Shown: positions 42,597 to 50,055 of the stretch, piece after piece
Numbering within the stretch: position 1 is the first letter of the stretch
How the letters are laid out: each line of letters opens with the position of its first letter
DNA from: Ferrimonas sp048263965
Lineage (GTDB): Bacteria > Pseudomonadota > Gammaproteobacteria > Enterobacterales > Shewanellaceae
Assembly: GCF_048263965.1 (NCBI RefSeq)
Contig: NZ_JBLXDO010000019.1
Span: 1 to 64,000, forward strand
Direction of reading: 5' to 3'
Length of the DNA: 64,000 nt
Program-made: the position numbers and the translations under genes
The notes under the pieces: generated by a model
Database searches by the model: none
Seen by the model: only the letters and a program-made list of their open reading frames with translations
Told to the model about the DNA's origin: nothing

Positions 42597-43658
42597 ATGT
42601 CTACCGACATCAGCTTCTTCAACTGGAGCCCCAGTACCCCTCACGCCATGGCCTACGTGGTGATCGTTACCCGTCACCGGGGCCGCTGGCTACTGGTCCG
42701 CCACCACCAACGCCGCAGTTGGGAATTGCCGGGCGGTAAAATTGAGCCTGGAGAGACCCCTCTTGAGGCGGCCCACCGTGAGCTCAGGGAGGAAACCGGC
42801 GCACTGCAGTACCAGTTGCACCCGGTTGAAGGCTACCGGGTGACACAACCCGGGCTCAGCGGTGAGGGGCTGCTCTGTTTTGCAGAGGTGAAAACCCTGG
42901 AAGCGCTCTCCCCCCAGTCAGAGATCGCCGAAGTGGTGGCCATGGACACCCTGCCCCAGGAGCTGACCTGGGCCGAGATTCAGCCAGTGCTGTTTCGCCA
43001 TGTCACCGGCCGCCTGTCGCTGCTGAACAAACTGGGGGACTACCAACATGTGGTCTGGGACTGGAATGGCACCCTGGTCAATGATGCGCCCCTGGCGGTG
43101 GAGATCGTCAACCAACTGATGGCCAGCCAGAGCCTGGGGAGTACGGACCTGGCCAGTTATCGACGGGATTTTTGTCACCCGGTCATCGAATACTACCGTA
43201 ACCTGGGTTTTGACTTCGAACGCCTGCCCTTCGACCAGTTGTGTAACGAGTTTGGCCGACACTACAGTGCCGCCAGGGAGCGCCTGCAACTGCACCCGGG
43301 CAGTCGGTTTTTGCTGGGAGGCATTGCCGGACGCGCGACTCAATCCCTGCTCTCGGCCAGCTCACAACCGGTTCTGGAGCAGTGCCTGACCCATCACGGC
43401 ATTGCCTCTCTGTTTGACCACATCTATGGCCTGCCCGATAACCAGGCGAGATGCAAAATTGACCGGGGGAGAGAGTTGCTGGCGACCACGGGCATCCAAG
43501 CGGAGCACACCATACTGGTGGGCGACACGGATCATGATCTGGAGGTGGCTGACGCCCTGGGTGTCGAGCTGTTGCTGATCGGCGATGGTCACCAGTGCGC
43601 CAGCAAACTGGCGCAGATGCACCACCAGGTGCTCACCGGCTGGCATGCCTTAGATTAG
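42597..43658 (+). CDS. Nudix hydrolase fused to HAD-family phosphatase
   Basis: 353-residue bifunctional-looking protein. Residues 15-150 form a Nudix domain with the box GGKIEPGETPLEAAHRELRE followed by ETG, complete in all catalytic Glu. Residues 160-353 form a HAD hydrolase of the phosphoglycolate phosphatase/PpaX type with motif I VWDWNGTLVND (Asp nucleophile, but Asn where the acid/base Asp usually stands: DWNGT, as in some PGP-like HADs), the Lys motif near RCKIDRG and motif IV VGDTDHDLEVADALG. A nucleotide pyrophosphohydrolase coupled to a phosphatase would clear a nucleotide or NDP-sugar in two steps (inference). TTG frames upstream are ignored; ATG 42597 begins the Nudix domain. It overlaps the convergent MAPEG gene by nine bases. 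Confidence 0.82.
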   Translation: MSTDISFFNWSPSTPHAMAYVVIVTRHRGRWLLVRHHQRRSWELPGGKIEPGETPLEAAHRELREETGALQYQLHPVEGYRVTQPGLSGEGLLCFAEVKTLEALSPQSEIAEVVAMDTLPQELTWAEIQPVLFRHVTGRLSLLNKLGDYQHVVWDWNGTLVNDAPLAVEIVNQLMASQSLGSTDLASYRRDFCHPVIEYYRNLGFDFERLPFDQLCNEFGRHYSAARERLQLHPGSRFLLGGIAGRATQSLLSASSQPVLEQCLTHHGIASLFDHIYGLPDNQARCKIDRGRELLATTGIQAEHTILVGDTDHDLEVADALGVELLLIGDGHQCASKLAQMHHQVLTGWHALD

Positions 43659-44042
43659 TATCAGCCCCAGGTTGAGGCCGGCCAGGGCCAGAGTCACCAG
43701 CCAGGTGACCAGGGTGCCAAGGAAGCGCCCCAGGTGATAACCGCCTCCCCCCTGGGTCAGCCCCCAGGGGTGGAGCACTCTGGCAAGAATCCACAGACCT
43801 CCGCAAAGATGCAGCAGGGCCGGATCCGCACCATTGAGTTCCGCAGTCCCCAGCATCAGCAATACCAGGGGGGCGTACTCCAGCATATTGCCGTGGCAAC
43901 GAACGCTCAGGGTGAGATCGGTATCCTTGCCGGTACCCACACCAATTTTTCGGCTGCGGCGCAGTCGCACCACTCGAAAAGCCAATACCAGAGCCAGTAT
44001 GGCGGTCAACGACAGATAGAGTGCGGTGATCTTTACAGGCAT
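43650..44042 (-). CDS. MAPEG-family membrane protein
   Basis: 130-residue four-helix membrane protein of the MAPEG family (YecN-like): ITALYLSLTAILALVLAFRV at the start, then VRCHGNMLEYAPLVLLML (conserved RxxxN-E patch) and ILARVLHPWGL. Eukaryotic relatives conjugate glutathione or make leukotrienes; the bacterial role is not settled. It is convergent with the Nudix-HAD gene and overlaps its end. GGAGAG precedes the ATG. Confidence 0.85.
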   Translation of the reverse strand: MPVKITALYLSLTAILALVLAFRVVRLRRSRKIGVGTGKDTDLTLSVRCHGNMLEYAPLVLLMLGTAELNGADPALLHLCGGLWILARVLHPWGLTQGGGGYHLGRFLGTLVTWLVTLALAGLNLGLILI

Positions 44043-44063
44043 GGCTCTCTCCTGGGAAGGGGG

Positions 44064-44477
44064 TTAACGCTCATGGAAACGGCGGTGATCCAACAGGCGG
44101 TAGAACGCCAGGGTCATTCGAAGAGCTCCCCACAGCCACAACAGTGCCAGAGGCCACCAGGACCCGAAGTACCACACCAGACCCGCCCCCGCGGGGACCA
44201 CAAAGGCGCTGAGCATCAATACAAAGATGATGTTGTCGAAGTGGTCTTCCCAAAGGGTTTGAGAGGCTTCCCGTTTCTTCAATACCCCCCAACCGCCGCC
44301 ACAAAGCCACAGGATGAGAGAGAAGAAGAAAAACCAGCTGTGTAAAACCCCCACCAGAGAGATCACCAGGGCGGCGCACATCAACAGATAGCAGATTTGG
44401 GCATCAAGCCGTGCCATATCATTGCGCTGGGGAAAGGGCAGCAAATCATCCATTGACTCCTGCTCTTGGACTGACAT
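44064..44477 (-). CDS. membrane protein of unknown function
   Basis: 137-residue protein with four hydrophobic segments in two hairpins (about 27-45, 47-65, 86-105 and 108-125; for example LLMCAALVISLVGVLHSWFF). AAGGAGG precedes the ATG. It starts just upstream of the MAPEG gene on the same strand (21 bases), so both may form a message. No family recognised. Confidence 0.7.
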   Translation of the reverse strand: MSVQEQESMDDLLPFPQRNDMARLDAQICYLLMCAALVISLVGVLHSWFFFFSLILWLCGGGWGVLKKREASQTLWEDHFDNIIFVLMLSAFVVPAGAGLVWYFGSWWPLALLWLWGALRMTLAFYRLLDHRRFHER

Positions 44478-44610
44478 AGAACCTCCTTGTCATGTCTGTC
44501 AGTAGTGCATATTCATTCAATGAAGATAGGGGCGAGCCTGCGTCAAGGCAATAGTTATTTCAAAATATTTAATAAAATTTAATGAGTTGCGTTACTTCAT
44601 ACAGAGCGTG

Positions 44611-45147
44611 CTAAAGCTCAATCTTCTCACCAGGACGCTTGCCACCACTTCGATACAGCACCTCAACGTAGGCCTCCACCAAGCGGGTCATCGCCTCTTC
44701 CTGTAACGAAGGGGTGGGTATCATGGTGACCGCCAAAGCGGCGTATTCCATATGCTTGGCCACCTTGATCGCCCGCTCGACAACCTGCCTGAGCAACTGA
44801 CTGCGCATCCGCTGCGATTCAATCTGCTGCGCCGCCAGCAGCGCCATATTGAAATCATTGGCCTCCAAGGCAGCTTCAACCACCTCAATAAGCGCCATCT
44901 GGCGCTGAGCCCCCTTGTGACCGAGGGCGCTGTAGTACATGCCATAGATCCAGCGACACTCGCCGGTGTAGATCTCCAGATTAAGGCTCAGTTGGGGCTT
45001 GGCATTCTCACCCAGAATCAGCGACTCCATCGCCTGGGCACTCTGGCTGACTTCGCCTTGGGTCGACTTAAAGGTCTGATAGACGCCCAGCATCCCCAAC
45101 GCGATGATGGATGCCCCCAACAGAGTCTGGCTCAGCTTTCCCTTCAC
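44611..45147 (-). CDS. hypothetical protein with N-terminal membrane anchor
   Basis: 178-residue protein with one N-terminal hydrophobic helix (about residues 8-26, TLLGASIIALGMLGVYQTF) and a largely helical, Ala/Glu-rich periplasmic part. The start is GTG with a weak ribosome-binding site. The region on its left (44478-44610) is AT-rich and empty. No family or function recognised; neighbours give no clear hint. Confidence 0.6.
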   Translation of the reverse strand: MKGKLSQTLLGASIIALGMLGVYQTFKSTQGEVSQSAQAMESLILGENAKPQLSLNLEIYTGECRWIYGMYYSALGHKGAQRQMALIEVVEAALEANDFNMALLAAQQIESQRMRSQLLRQVVERAIKVAKHMEYAALAVTMIPTPSLQEEAMTRLVEAYVEVLYRSGGKRPGEKIEL

Positions 45148-45270
45148 ACACCCAGCCCATAAAGAAATATCTAATATTAGCGATTCTACAAAGCCAGGTG
45201 TTTTCTAGCAAATTTCACCTAGTTTTATTAAGGGAAAGTGGATTTGGTCGCAACTTAACATCCTACGATC

Positions 45271-46296
45271 CTAATGCAGAGGAGTCTGGCGGCGACGATA
45301 TTGACTGGGGGTCTCCCCCTGCCAGCGCTTGAAGGCCTTACAGAAATTACTCTGGTCCTGAAAGCCCAGTTGACGGGCGATCTCGGCCAGTGACAGGTCT
45401 TGGCGACACAGGTGGTGACAGGCCAACTCCCGGCGTACCTGCTCCAGCAGTTGACTGAAACTGTAGCCTTGCTGCTTTAAGCGCCGCTGGAGATGCCTGG
45501 GGGTGATAGAAAGCTCCTGGGCCACCAATTGTTGATGGGGCTCGCCCCCGGAGAGGTGTTTGGTGATCAGGCCAGTAACCCGATTGACGATGCTCTGCTT
45601 CCCCAATTGCGCCAGTTCGTCCAGGGCCAGCGACTCGCTGGCCTGAGCCAGCGCCGGGTTCCAGAAGGGGTTCTGCTGCTTGGTGGCCAGCCGGTCAAAC
45701 ACCACACTGTCCCGGGCACAGCCATAGATGATGTTACAGGGCAGCAGAGAGGCCAGGTACTGAGCGCCCTCCTGCCCCGGGTGAGCACGATTGAGTTCGA
45801 TGCGACGAATGCTCTTTCTGTCCACCACACCCTGTTCCATCATGGTCAGCACCGGCAGCAGGGCCAGATTCAATCCGGCGTCGGAGAAGCCCATCCCCTC
45901 CTCCTCGGTCAATTCATAGACCAGACGCAGGTCCCTGCTGTCCTCCTCCAGAGTCAGGTCCACCGCATCACACACCAGATGGCTGATGCGACACATGCGC
46001 CGGCATGCTTCCTCCATATCCCGGCTGGTGATCATCGCCGTCAGCATGGTGTCCCCCCTGAGCTGATCGCCCCAGCGGGACAGCATCAGCCCCATATAGG
46101 GGTTACCGGTCAGCTTTGAGGCCTCGCCCCAGAGGGCCCTCAACTGGTCAACACACAGGCGCGCCCCCGGAAGGCCAAGAGGCTCGGCCACTATGCCCAC
46201 CTTCTTGAGAATAGGGTCCGGATCGTGCCCGGCGGCGTGTAAGTAATTAAGCAGGGGCCGAATCCAGGCGGCCAGCAGGGTTCCTTGTGATCTCAT
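45271..46296 (-). CDS. AraC-family regulator (arabinose-binding-domain type)
   Basis: 341-residue AraC/XylS regulator of the OruR/ArgR-like group: an N-terminal arabinose_bd-type ligand domain (about 20-205, ending in CNIIYGCARDSVVFDR-like text) and a C-terminal double HTH (about 240-335, LSITPRHLQRRLKQQGYSFS and LSLAEIARQLGFQDQSNFCK). AAGGATGAG precedes the ATG. A second AraC gene of the same build lies upstream on the same strand, separated by 162 bases with two palindromes. The inducer and targets are unknown. Confidence 0.88.
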   Translation of the reverse strand: MRSQGTLLAAWIRPLLNYLHAAGHDPDPILKKVGIVAEPLGLPGARLCVDQLRALWGEASKLTGNPYMGLMLSRWGDQLRGDTMLTAMITSRDMEEACRRMCRISHLVCDAVDLTLEEDSRDLRLVYELTEEEGMGFSDAGLNLALLPVLTMMEQGVVDRKSIRRIELNRAHPGQEGAQYLASLLPCNIIYGCARDSVVFDRLATKQQNPFWNPALAQASESLALDELAQLGKQSIVNRVTGLITKHLSGGEPHQQLVAQELSITPRHLQRRLKQQGYSFSQLLEQVRRELACHHLCRQDLSLAEIARQLGFQDQSNFCKAFKRWQGETPSQYRRRQTPLH

Positions 46297-46391
46297 CTCT
46301 CATCCTTGATATGGCGCCCAGCGCCGCAGCCAGCCGCTGTCATCGCTGGTTTGCTGTTAACTTGCCGAGTTCAATTCCCTGGTGCAAGAGA

Positions 46392-46449
46392 CCGGTGAAA
46401 CCCTTGCTGACTTTCACCGGCCCCCAAACAATATAACTTCATGTTATAT
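46392..46449. promoter_or_regulatory. two palindromes between the AraC genes
   Basis: CCGGTGAAA (46392-46400) pairs with TTTCACCGG (46412-46420) around an 11-base loop, and ATATAACTTCATGTTATAT (46431-46449) is a seven-base inverted repeat around TTCAT, ten bases from the end of the upstream AraC gene. They may be a terminator hairpin and an operator for the downstream gene; neither has a T-tract. Confidence 0.4.
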
Positions 46450-46458
46450 CTTATTATT

Positions 46459-47511
46459 TCATGAATCAGCATCAGAGGTCATACCACTTCTGAGGTGACG
46501 CTCTCTGAACTCAGCCGGTGTCACGCCAACCCAGCGGCGAAAGCTGCGATAGAACACCGAGGGCTCAGAGTATCCCAGTCTCAAGGCCACATCAGAGATG
46601 GACAACTCACTCCCCAGCAGCAGCCTGACCGCACGGGCCCGGCGGACCCTGTCTCTGAGCTTGTGAAACTGGTGTCCTTCACGCTTCAGTCGCCTGCCCA
46701 GCGTTGCCACACTGATATTGAACTGGGCCGCCACCTGCTCCTGAGTCAGGCTTTCCAACTGCGGGTGCTCCTCCAGGTAACGCCTCACCTGAAGAGCCAG
46801 GGAATCATCGGGCCTGTAGAGGCTGAGCAGGCGCTCGGGAGAATCGGCCAGGAAGGGGCCCAGAGTGTCTCGGGATTGCTTGATGGGCTTGAGCAGCAAG
46901 TCCCTGGGGAACACCAATCGAGTGACAGAGGCCTGAAACTCAATCGGCGCCTGAAGCAGAGTCGCCAGAGGCAGATCCAATCTGTCCTCGGCAAAGGGCA
47001 GATCAACCCGGACCAGGGGGATGGGAGCGTCTATCATCCAGGCGCTCCAGCGATGCAGGATGACGCACAGGCTCAACAGCAGGAAGGCTCGGTCACTCCC
47101 CTGCTCACCCCCCAGAACAAGGCTGGCCTGATCCCCCTTCTCCTCAAGGGACCACTGGTATTCATCGGATACCAGGCGAAAGAAATCCCCAACTCGAATC
47201 AGGGCACGCCGCAGATTGAGGCAGCCTATGGTGGCGTGGCACATCATCCTGAAGCACCCGCCCCTCAAAGGCCGGCATCCAAAGCCGGAAGACTCGTCAT
47301 CCAGCTTATCCCACAAGCTGCGCAGCAGGGCACTGAAGCACTCAGGGGAGAGTCCCTCCCCCATCAGCAGTCGCCGCTGGCTGCTGCCCACAGCCGCCAA
47401 CAAGGTGTTTACCTCCACGCCCTTGACCACCGCACCTTCCAGGGCCGCCATAACCAGCGCCGCGTCGATGACCCCCGCAGACTGGCGCCGTTCACTCACT
47501 CCCTGAGCCAT
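46459..47511 (-). CDS. AraC-family regulator (arabinose-binding-domain type)
   Basis: 350-residue AraC regulator with an arabinose_bd-like sensor region (about 20-210) and a C-terminal double HTH (about 250-345, FNISVATLGRRLKREGHQFH and LSISDVALRLGYSEPSVFYR). GGAGGGGAAG precedes the ATG. It shares architecture but limited sequence with the neighbour at 45271, so they are relatives, not a recent duplication. Targets unknown. Confidence 0.88.
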   Translation of the reverse strand: MAQGVSERRQSAGVIDAALVMAALEGAVVKGVEVNTLLAAVGSSQRRLLMGEGLSPECFSALLRSLWDKLDDESSGFGCRPLRGGCFRMMCHATIGCLNLRRALIRVGDFFRLVSDEYQWSLEEKGDQASLVLGGEQGSDRAFLLLSLCVILHRWSAWMIDAPIPLVRVDLPFAEDRLDLPLATLLQAPIEFQASVTRLVFPRDLLLKPIKQSRDTLGPFLADSPERLLSLYRPDDSLALQVRRYLEEHPQLESLTQEQVAAQFNISVATLGRRLKREGHQFHKLRDRVRRARAVRLLLGSELSISDVALRLGYSEPSVFYRSFRRWVGVTPAEFRERHLRSGMTSDADS

Positions 47512-47576
47512 CTTCCCCTCCTTAGATTGGAGGGTTCAGACTACCACACCAATACCGAGCAGGTGATAGTGACTCG

Positions 47577-48893
47577 CTACTTAAGCAAGGCAAAGACCGC
47601 CGCGAGCTTATCGGACGCCGACTGTTCGAGGCATGTCTCGATGCTGTCTACAAACTCCCTGTTGTGTTGACGCTTCTTAGCGTATGCCGAGAACAGAGCC
47701 ACGACCTTTTCCCGATCTAAGCCCCCCTCTTCCACGGCAATGCCAGACAGGCCGGCTTCCAGCAGCAGAAGGTCGACCATCATCACCTGAAAAAACTGTA
47801 TGGGGGAACGTTTAAGGGAGAGCAAGAACTGATAGTGATAAACCTGGTAGAGCAAGAAATTCAGCAGTACCTGTGGATACTCTGAGAAAAAAGCTCCCTG
47901 CATGGGCTTGGCCTTCTCAAGAAGGGCCTCAAAGGCCTGAGAAGCCACGGCGCTCTCTAGCTCCCCCCTCAGGATCCCGGACGCATCAACAGCTCGATGC
48001 TCTGAAGTTTGGCCGATGATACTGGCCATCTGCCGGAACAGAGGCATCTGCAACCCCAAGTATCTCGACTCAGACTGACTTACTCCCACATTTGCCGCCT
48101 TTGCGCACTTGTAGTCTGCCAGGATGGTGCCCAGCTGATGGGAAAAGATGTTCCATTTATGCCCCGACAGGGTCGGCAGGGAGGAAAACCCCTTCCTTGC
48201 GGTTCCATCATCAGCCCAGTTGATGTTCCTCCGAAGCACAGACTCAACCAGTAAAGGGTTATCAAGGTGAGAGTCGATTTGGTGGTAGGTAAGCCCAAGA
48301 AGAAACAGCCGCTCCGCCAAGGTCAGTTGAGGGTTGACCAGAATCTGAAAACTGAAGTCTCGAAGAATCAGCGCCCAGGCGGGCAAAGAACCTGAGGGCG
48401 TGCCACCTATGCGGAAAGTGGGTCTGAGAGCCGGGCTCGCCTTAACCTGGTTGAACACCATGGCGTCAGGGTTGAAGAGCACCTCATCAGCCACCGCAGG
48501 GCAGGATAATGACAGACTCAGCTCAACCCGAGCACCGAAATACTGGGGCGCCCTCGGGTATTGTTGGCAGGTTAAAGACAACGCCTTTTCCCCCAGGCGC
48601 TTATGAATTTCACACCAACCCTTGTCGTCGAGCATTGGGCAAAGGCCATGCCTGTTTAACTGAATGTAGCCGTACGCACTGCCAACTGCGGCATCAGCCG
48701 CGAAGCGCTTAAAATGCTTCTTAGCCAAAGCCTTGATGTTGTTGTCAGGGGTTTTTCTGATCTCTTTGTAGTTCTTTTTATCGAGATGAATCGACCAGGA
48801 GTGGCAACAGTTGGACGGACACTGATCCCCCACGCAGCTGAAGTTCTTTACAAAGGTCGGCTCAAAAATCTGCACTCTGTTCTCAGTGGACAT
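47577..48893 (-). CDS. fliB: flagellin lysine-N-methylase (FliB family)
   Basis: 438-residue protein of the FliB family, which methylates lysine side chains of flagellin. The family mark is the N-terminal Cys cluster: FVKNFSCVGDQCPSNCCHSW (about residues 14-33), with further Cys in GLCPMLDDKGWCEIH and LTCQQYPRAP; these Cys probably bind an iron-sulfur cluster. The rest is helical. It lies just downstream of a flagellin gene on the same strand, beyond the flagellin terminator, which supports flagellin as substrate. The ribosome-binding site is weak. Confidence 0.85.
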   Translation of the reverse strand: MSTENRVQIFEPTFVKNFSCVGDQCPSNCCHSWSIHLDKKNYKEIRKTPDNNIKALAKKHFKRFAADAAVGSAYGYIQLNRHGLCPMLDDKGWCEIHKRLGEKALSLTCQQYPRAPQYFGARVELSLSLSCPAVADEVLFNPDAMVFNQVKASPALRPTFRIGGTPSGSLPAWALILRDFSFQILVNPQLTLAERLFLLGLTYHQIDSHLDNPLLVESVLRRNINWADDGTARKGFSSLPTLSGHKWNIFSHQLGTILADYKCAKAANVGVSQSESRYLGLQMPLFRQMASIIGQTSEHRAVDASGILRGELESAVASQAFEALLEKAKPMQGAFFSEYPQVLLNFLLYQVYHYQFLLSLKRSPIQFFQVMMVDLLLLEAGLSGIAVEEGGLDREKVVALFSAYAKKRQHNREFVDSIETCLEQSASDKLAAVFALLK

Positions 48894-48960
48894 GTTCGGC
48901 TCATTCAGTGACTAAAGTTCAGCAAGGCTAAGCAACTTCCTTGCCAGTGACGAAGTGGCA

Positions 48961-48986
48961 AAAAAAAGCCGGGCAAGAAGCCCGGC
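48961..48986 (-). terminator. intrinsic terminator after flagellin gene
   Basis: Minus strand: GCCGGGC (48986-48980), TTCTT, GCCCGGC (48974-48968), then TTTTTTT. It separates the abundant flagellin message from fliB. Confidence 0.92.
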
Positions 48987-49006
48987 TTTCCAGAGAGAGC
49001 TGGTGA

Positions 49007-49837
49007 TTAGCCCAGCAGACCCATTACCAGGTTGGTGTTCTGGTTGGCACGGGCCAGGATGTTGGTGCCAGACTGAACCAGCAGCTGGTTCTTGGTCATG
49101 GCCGCGCTCTCTGTAGCAAAATCGGCGTCCATGATTCGGCCGGAAGCGGCCTGGGTGTTCTGAGACACGTTAGCCAGGTTGTTGGCGGTGTGCTCCAGAC
49201 GGTTGATGTTGGCACCCAGAGTGGCGCGATGAGTACCCACGTTATCGATCAGGGCGTCAATCTCACCCATGGTGGTGGATGCGTTGGCCTGGGTAGTCAG
49301 GTCAGCAGTAAACAGGCTGCTGTCAATCTTGTCGGTAGCCACATCGATGGACACAGACAGAGTCTCAGAGGCGTCGGCGCCAATCTGGAACTTCACACCG
49401 GCAGCGCTGGAGAGGCCGGTACCGGCAAACAGGGTGTTACCGGCAAACTCAGTCTTGGTCACGATACGATCCACTTCAGCGGACAGCTCCTGGAATTCAG
49501 CGTCCAGGGCGGCCATATCGTCGACAGAGTTCACACCGTTGGCGGCCTGAGTCGCCAGCTCCTTCATACGCATGGCGATGCTGTTCACTTCGTCCAGACC
49601 ACCGTCGGCAGTCTGCAGCATGGAGGTGGCGTCACCGATGTTACGCTGGGCGGTGTTCATGCCGGTTACGTTGGCGTTCAGACGGTTGGCAATCTGCAGG
49701 CCCGCAGCATCGTCGGCGGCGGAGTTGATGCGCAGACCGGTGGACAGACGCTCCATGGCGCTGTTCAGGGCGTTGTTGCTGCTGCCTACAGAGTTCTGGG
49801 CAACCAGTGAAGGGAAGTTAGTATGTACTGAAAGCAT
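49007..49837 (-). CDS. fliC: flagellin
   Basis: 276-residue flagellin, the filament subunit exported by the flagellar type III system. The conserved N-terminal D0/D1 helix reads AMERLSTGLRINSAADDAAG (about residues 27-46) and the C-terminal helix ends TKNQLLVQSGTNILARANQN. The variable middle (about 130-190) is short, so the filament surface domain is small. The open frame extends to 49921, but ATG 49837 with GGAGAT upstream starts the protein at the usual place. Codon use is highly biased, fitting high expression. FliB downstream predicts methylated lysines. Confidence 0.96.
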   Translation of the reverse strand: MLSVHTNFPSLVAQNSVGSSNNALNSAMERLSTGLRINSAADDAAGLQIANRLNANVTGMNTAQRNIGDATSMLQTADGGLDEVNSIAMRMKELATQAANGVNSVDDMAALDAEFQELSAEVDRIVTKTEFAGNTLFAGTGLSSAAGVKFQIGADASETLSVSIDVATDKIDSSLFTADLTTQANASTTMGEIDALIDNVGTHRATLGANINRLEHTANNLANVSQNTQAASGRIMDADFATESAAMTKNQLLVQSGTNILARANQNTNLVMGLLG

Positions 49838-49867
49838 TGATTTATCTCCGTGAGATGCGTTGTGTAC

Positions 49868-49905
49868 TGTCACTGAGAGATAGGCGCCCCATCCTTTGAA
49901 AAACT
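49868..49905 (-). promoter_or_regulatory. possible sigma-28 promoter of flagellin gene
   Basis: On the minus strand TTTAAGTTT (about 49906-49898) is followed after about 15 bases by GCGCCTATCT (near 49884-49875). This partly fits the flagellar pattern TAAAGTTT-N11-GCCGATAA, but the spacing is off by several bases. Confidence 0.35.
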
Positions 49906-50012
49906 TAAAGAAATTTATCAACCAAAACCAAGCCCAAATTCAAGATGCTGTTTTTAAAGGAATTATTCAGAGATCAAAAACCCTTGCGACTTCTGTTTTG
50001 GCAACCAGGATC

Positions 50013-50036
50013 AAAAAAGGCCACCGCTAGGTGGCC
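50013..50036 (-). terminator. intrinsic terminator after S9 peptidase gene
   Basis: Minus strand: GGCCACC (50036-50030), loop, GGTGGCC (50025-50019), then TTTTTT. Confidence 0.88.
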
Positions 50037-50055
50037 TCATTGAGTTCAGGGCGGA

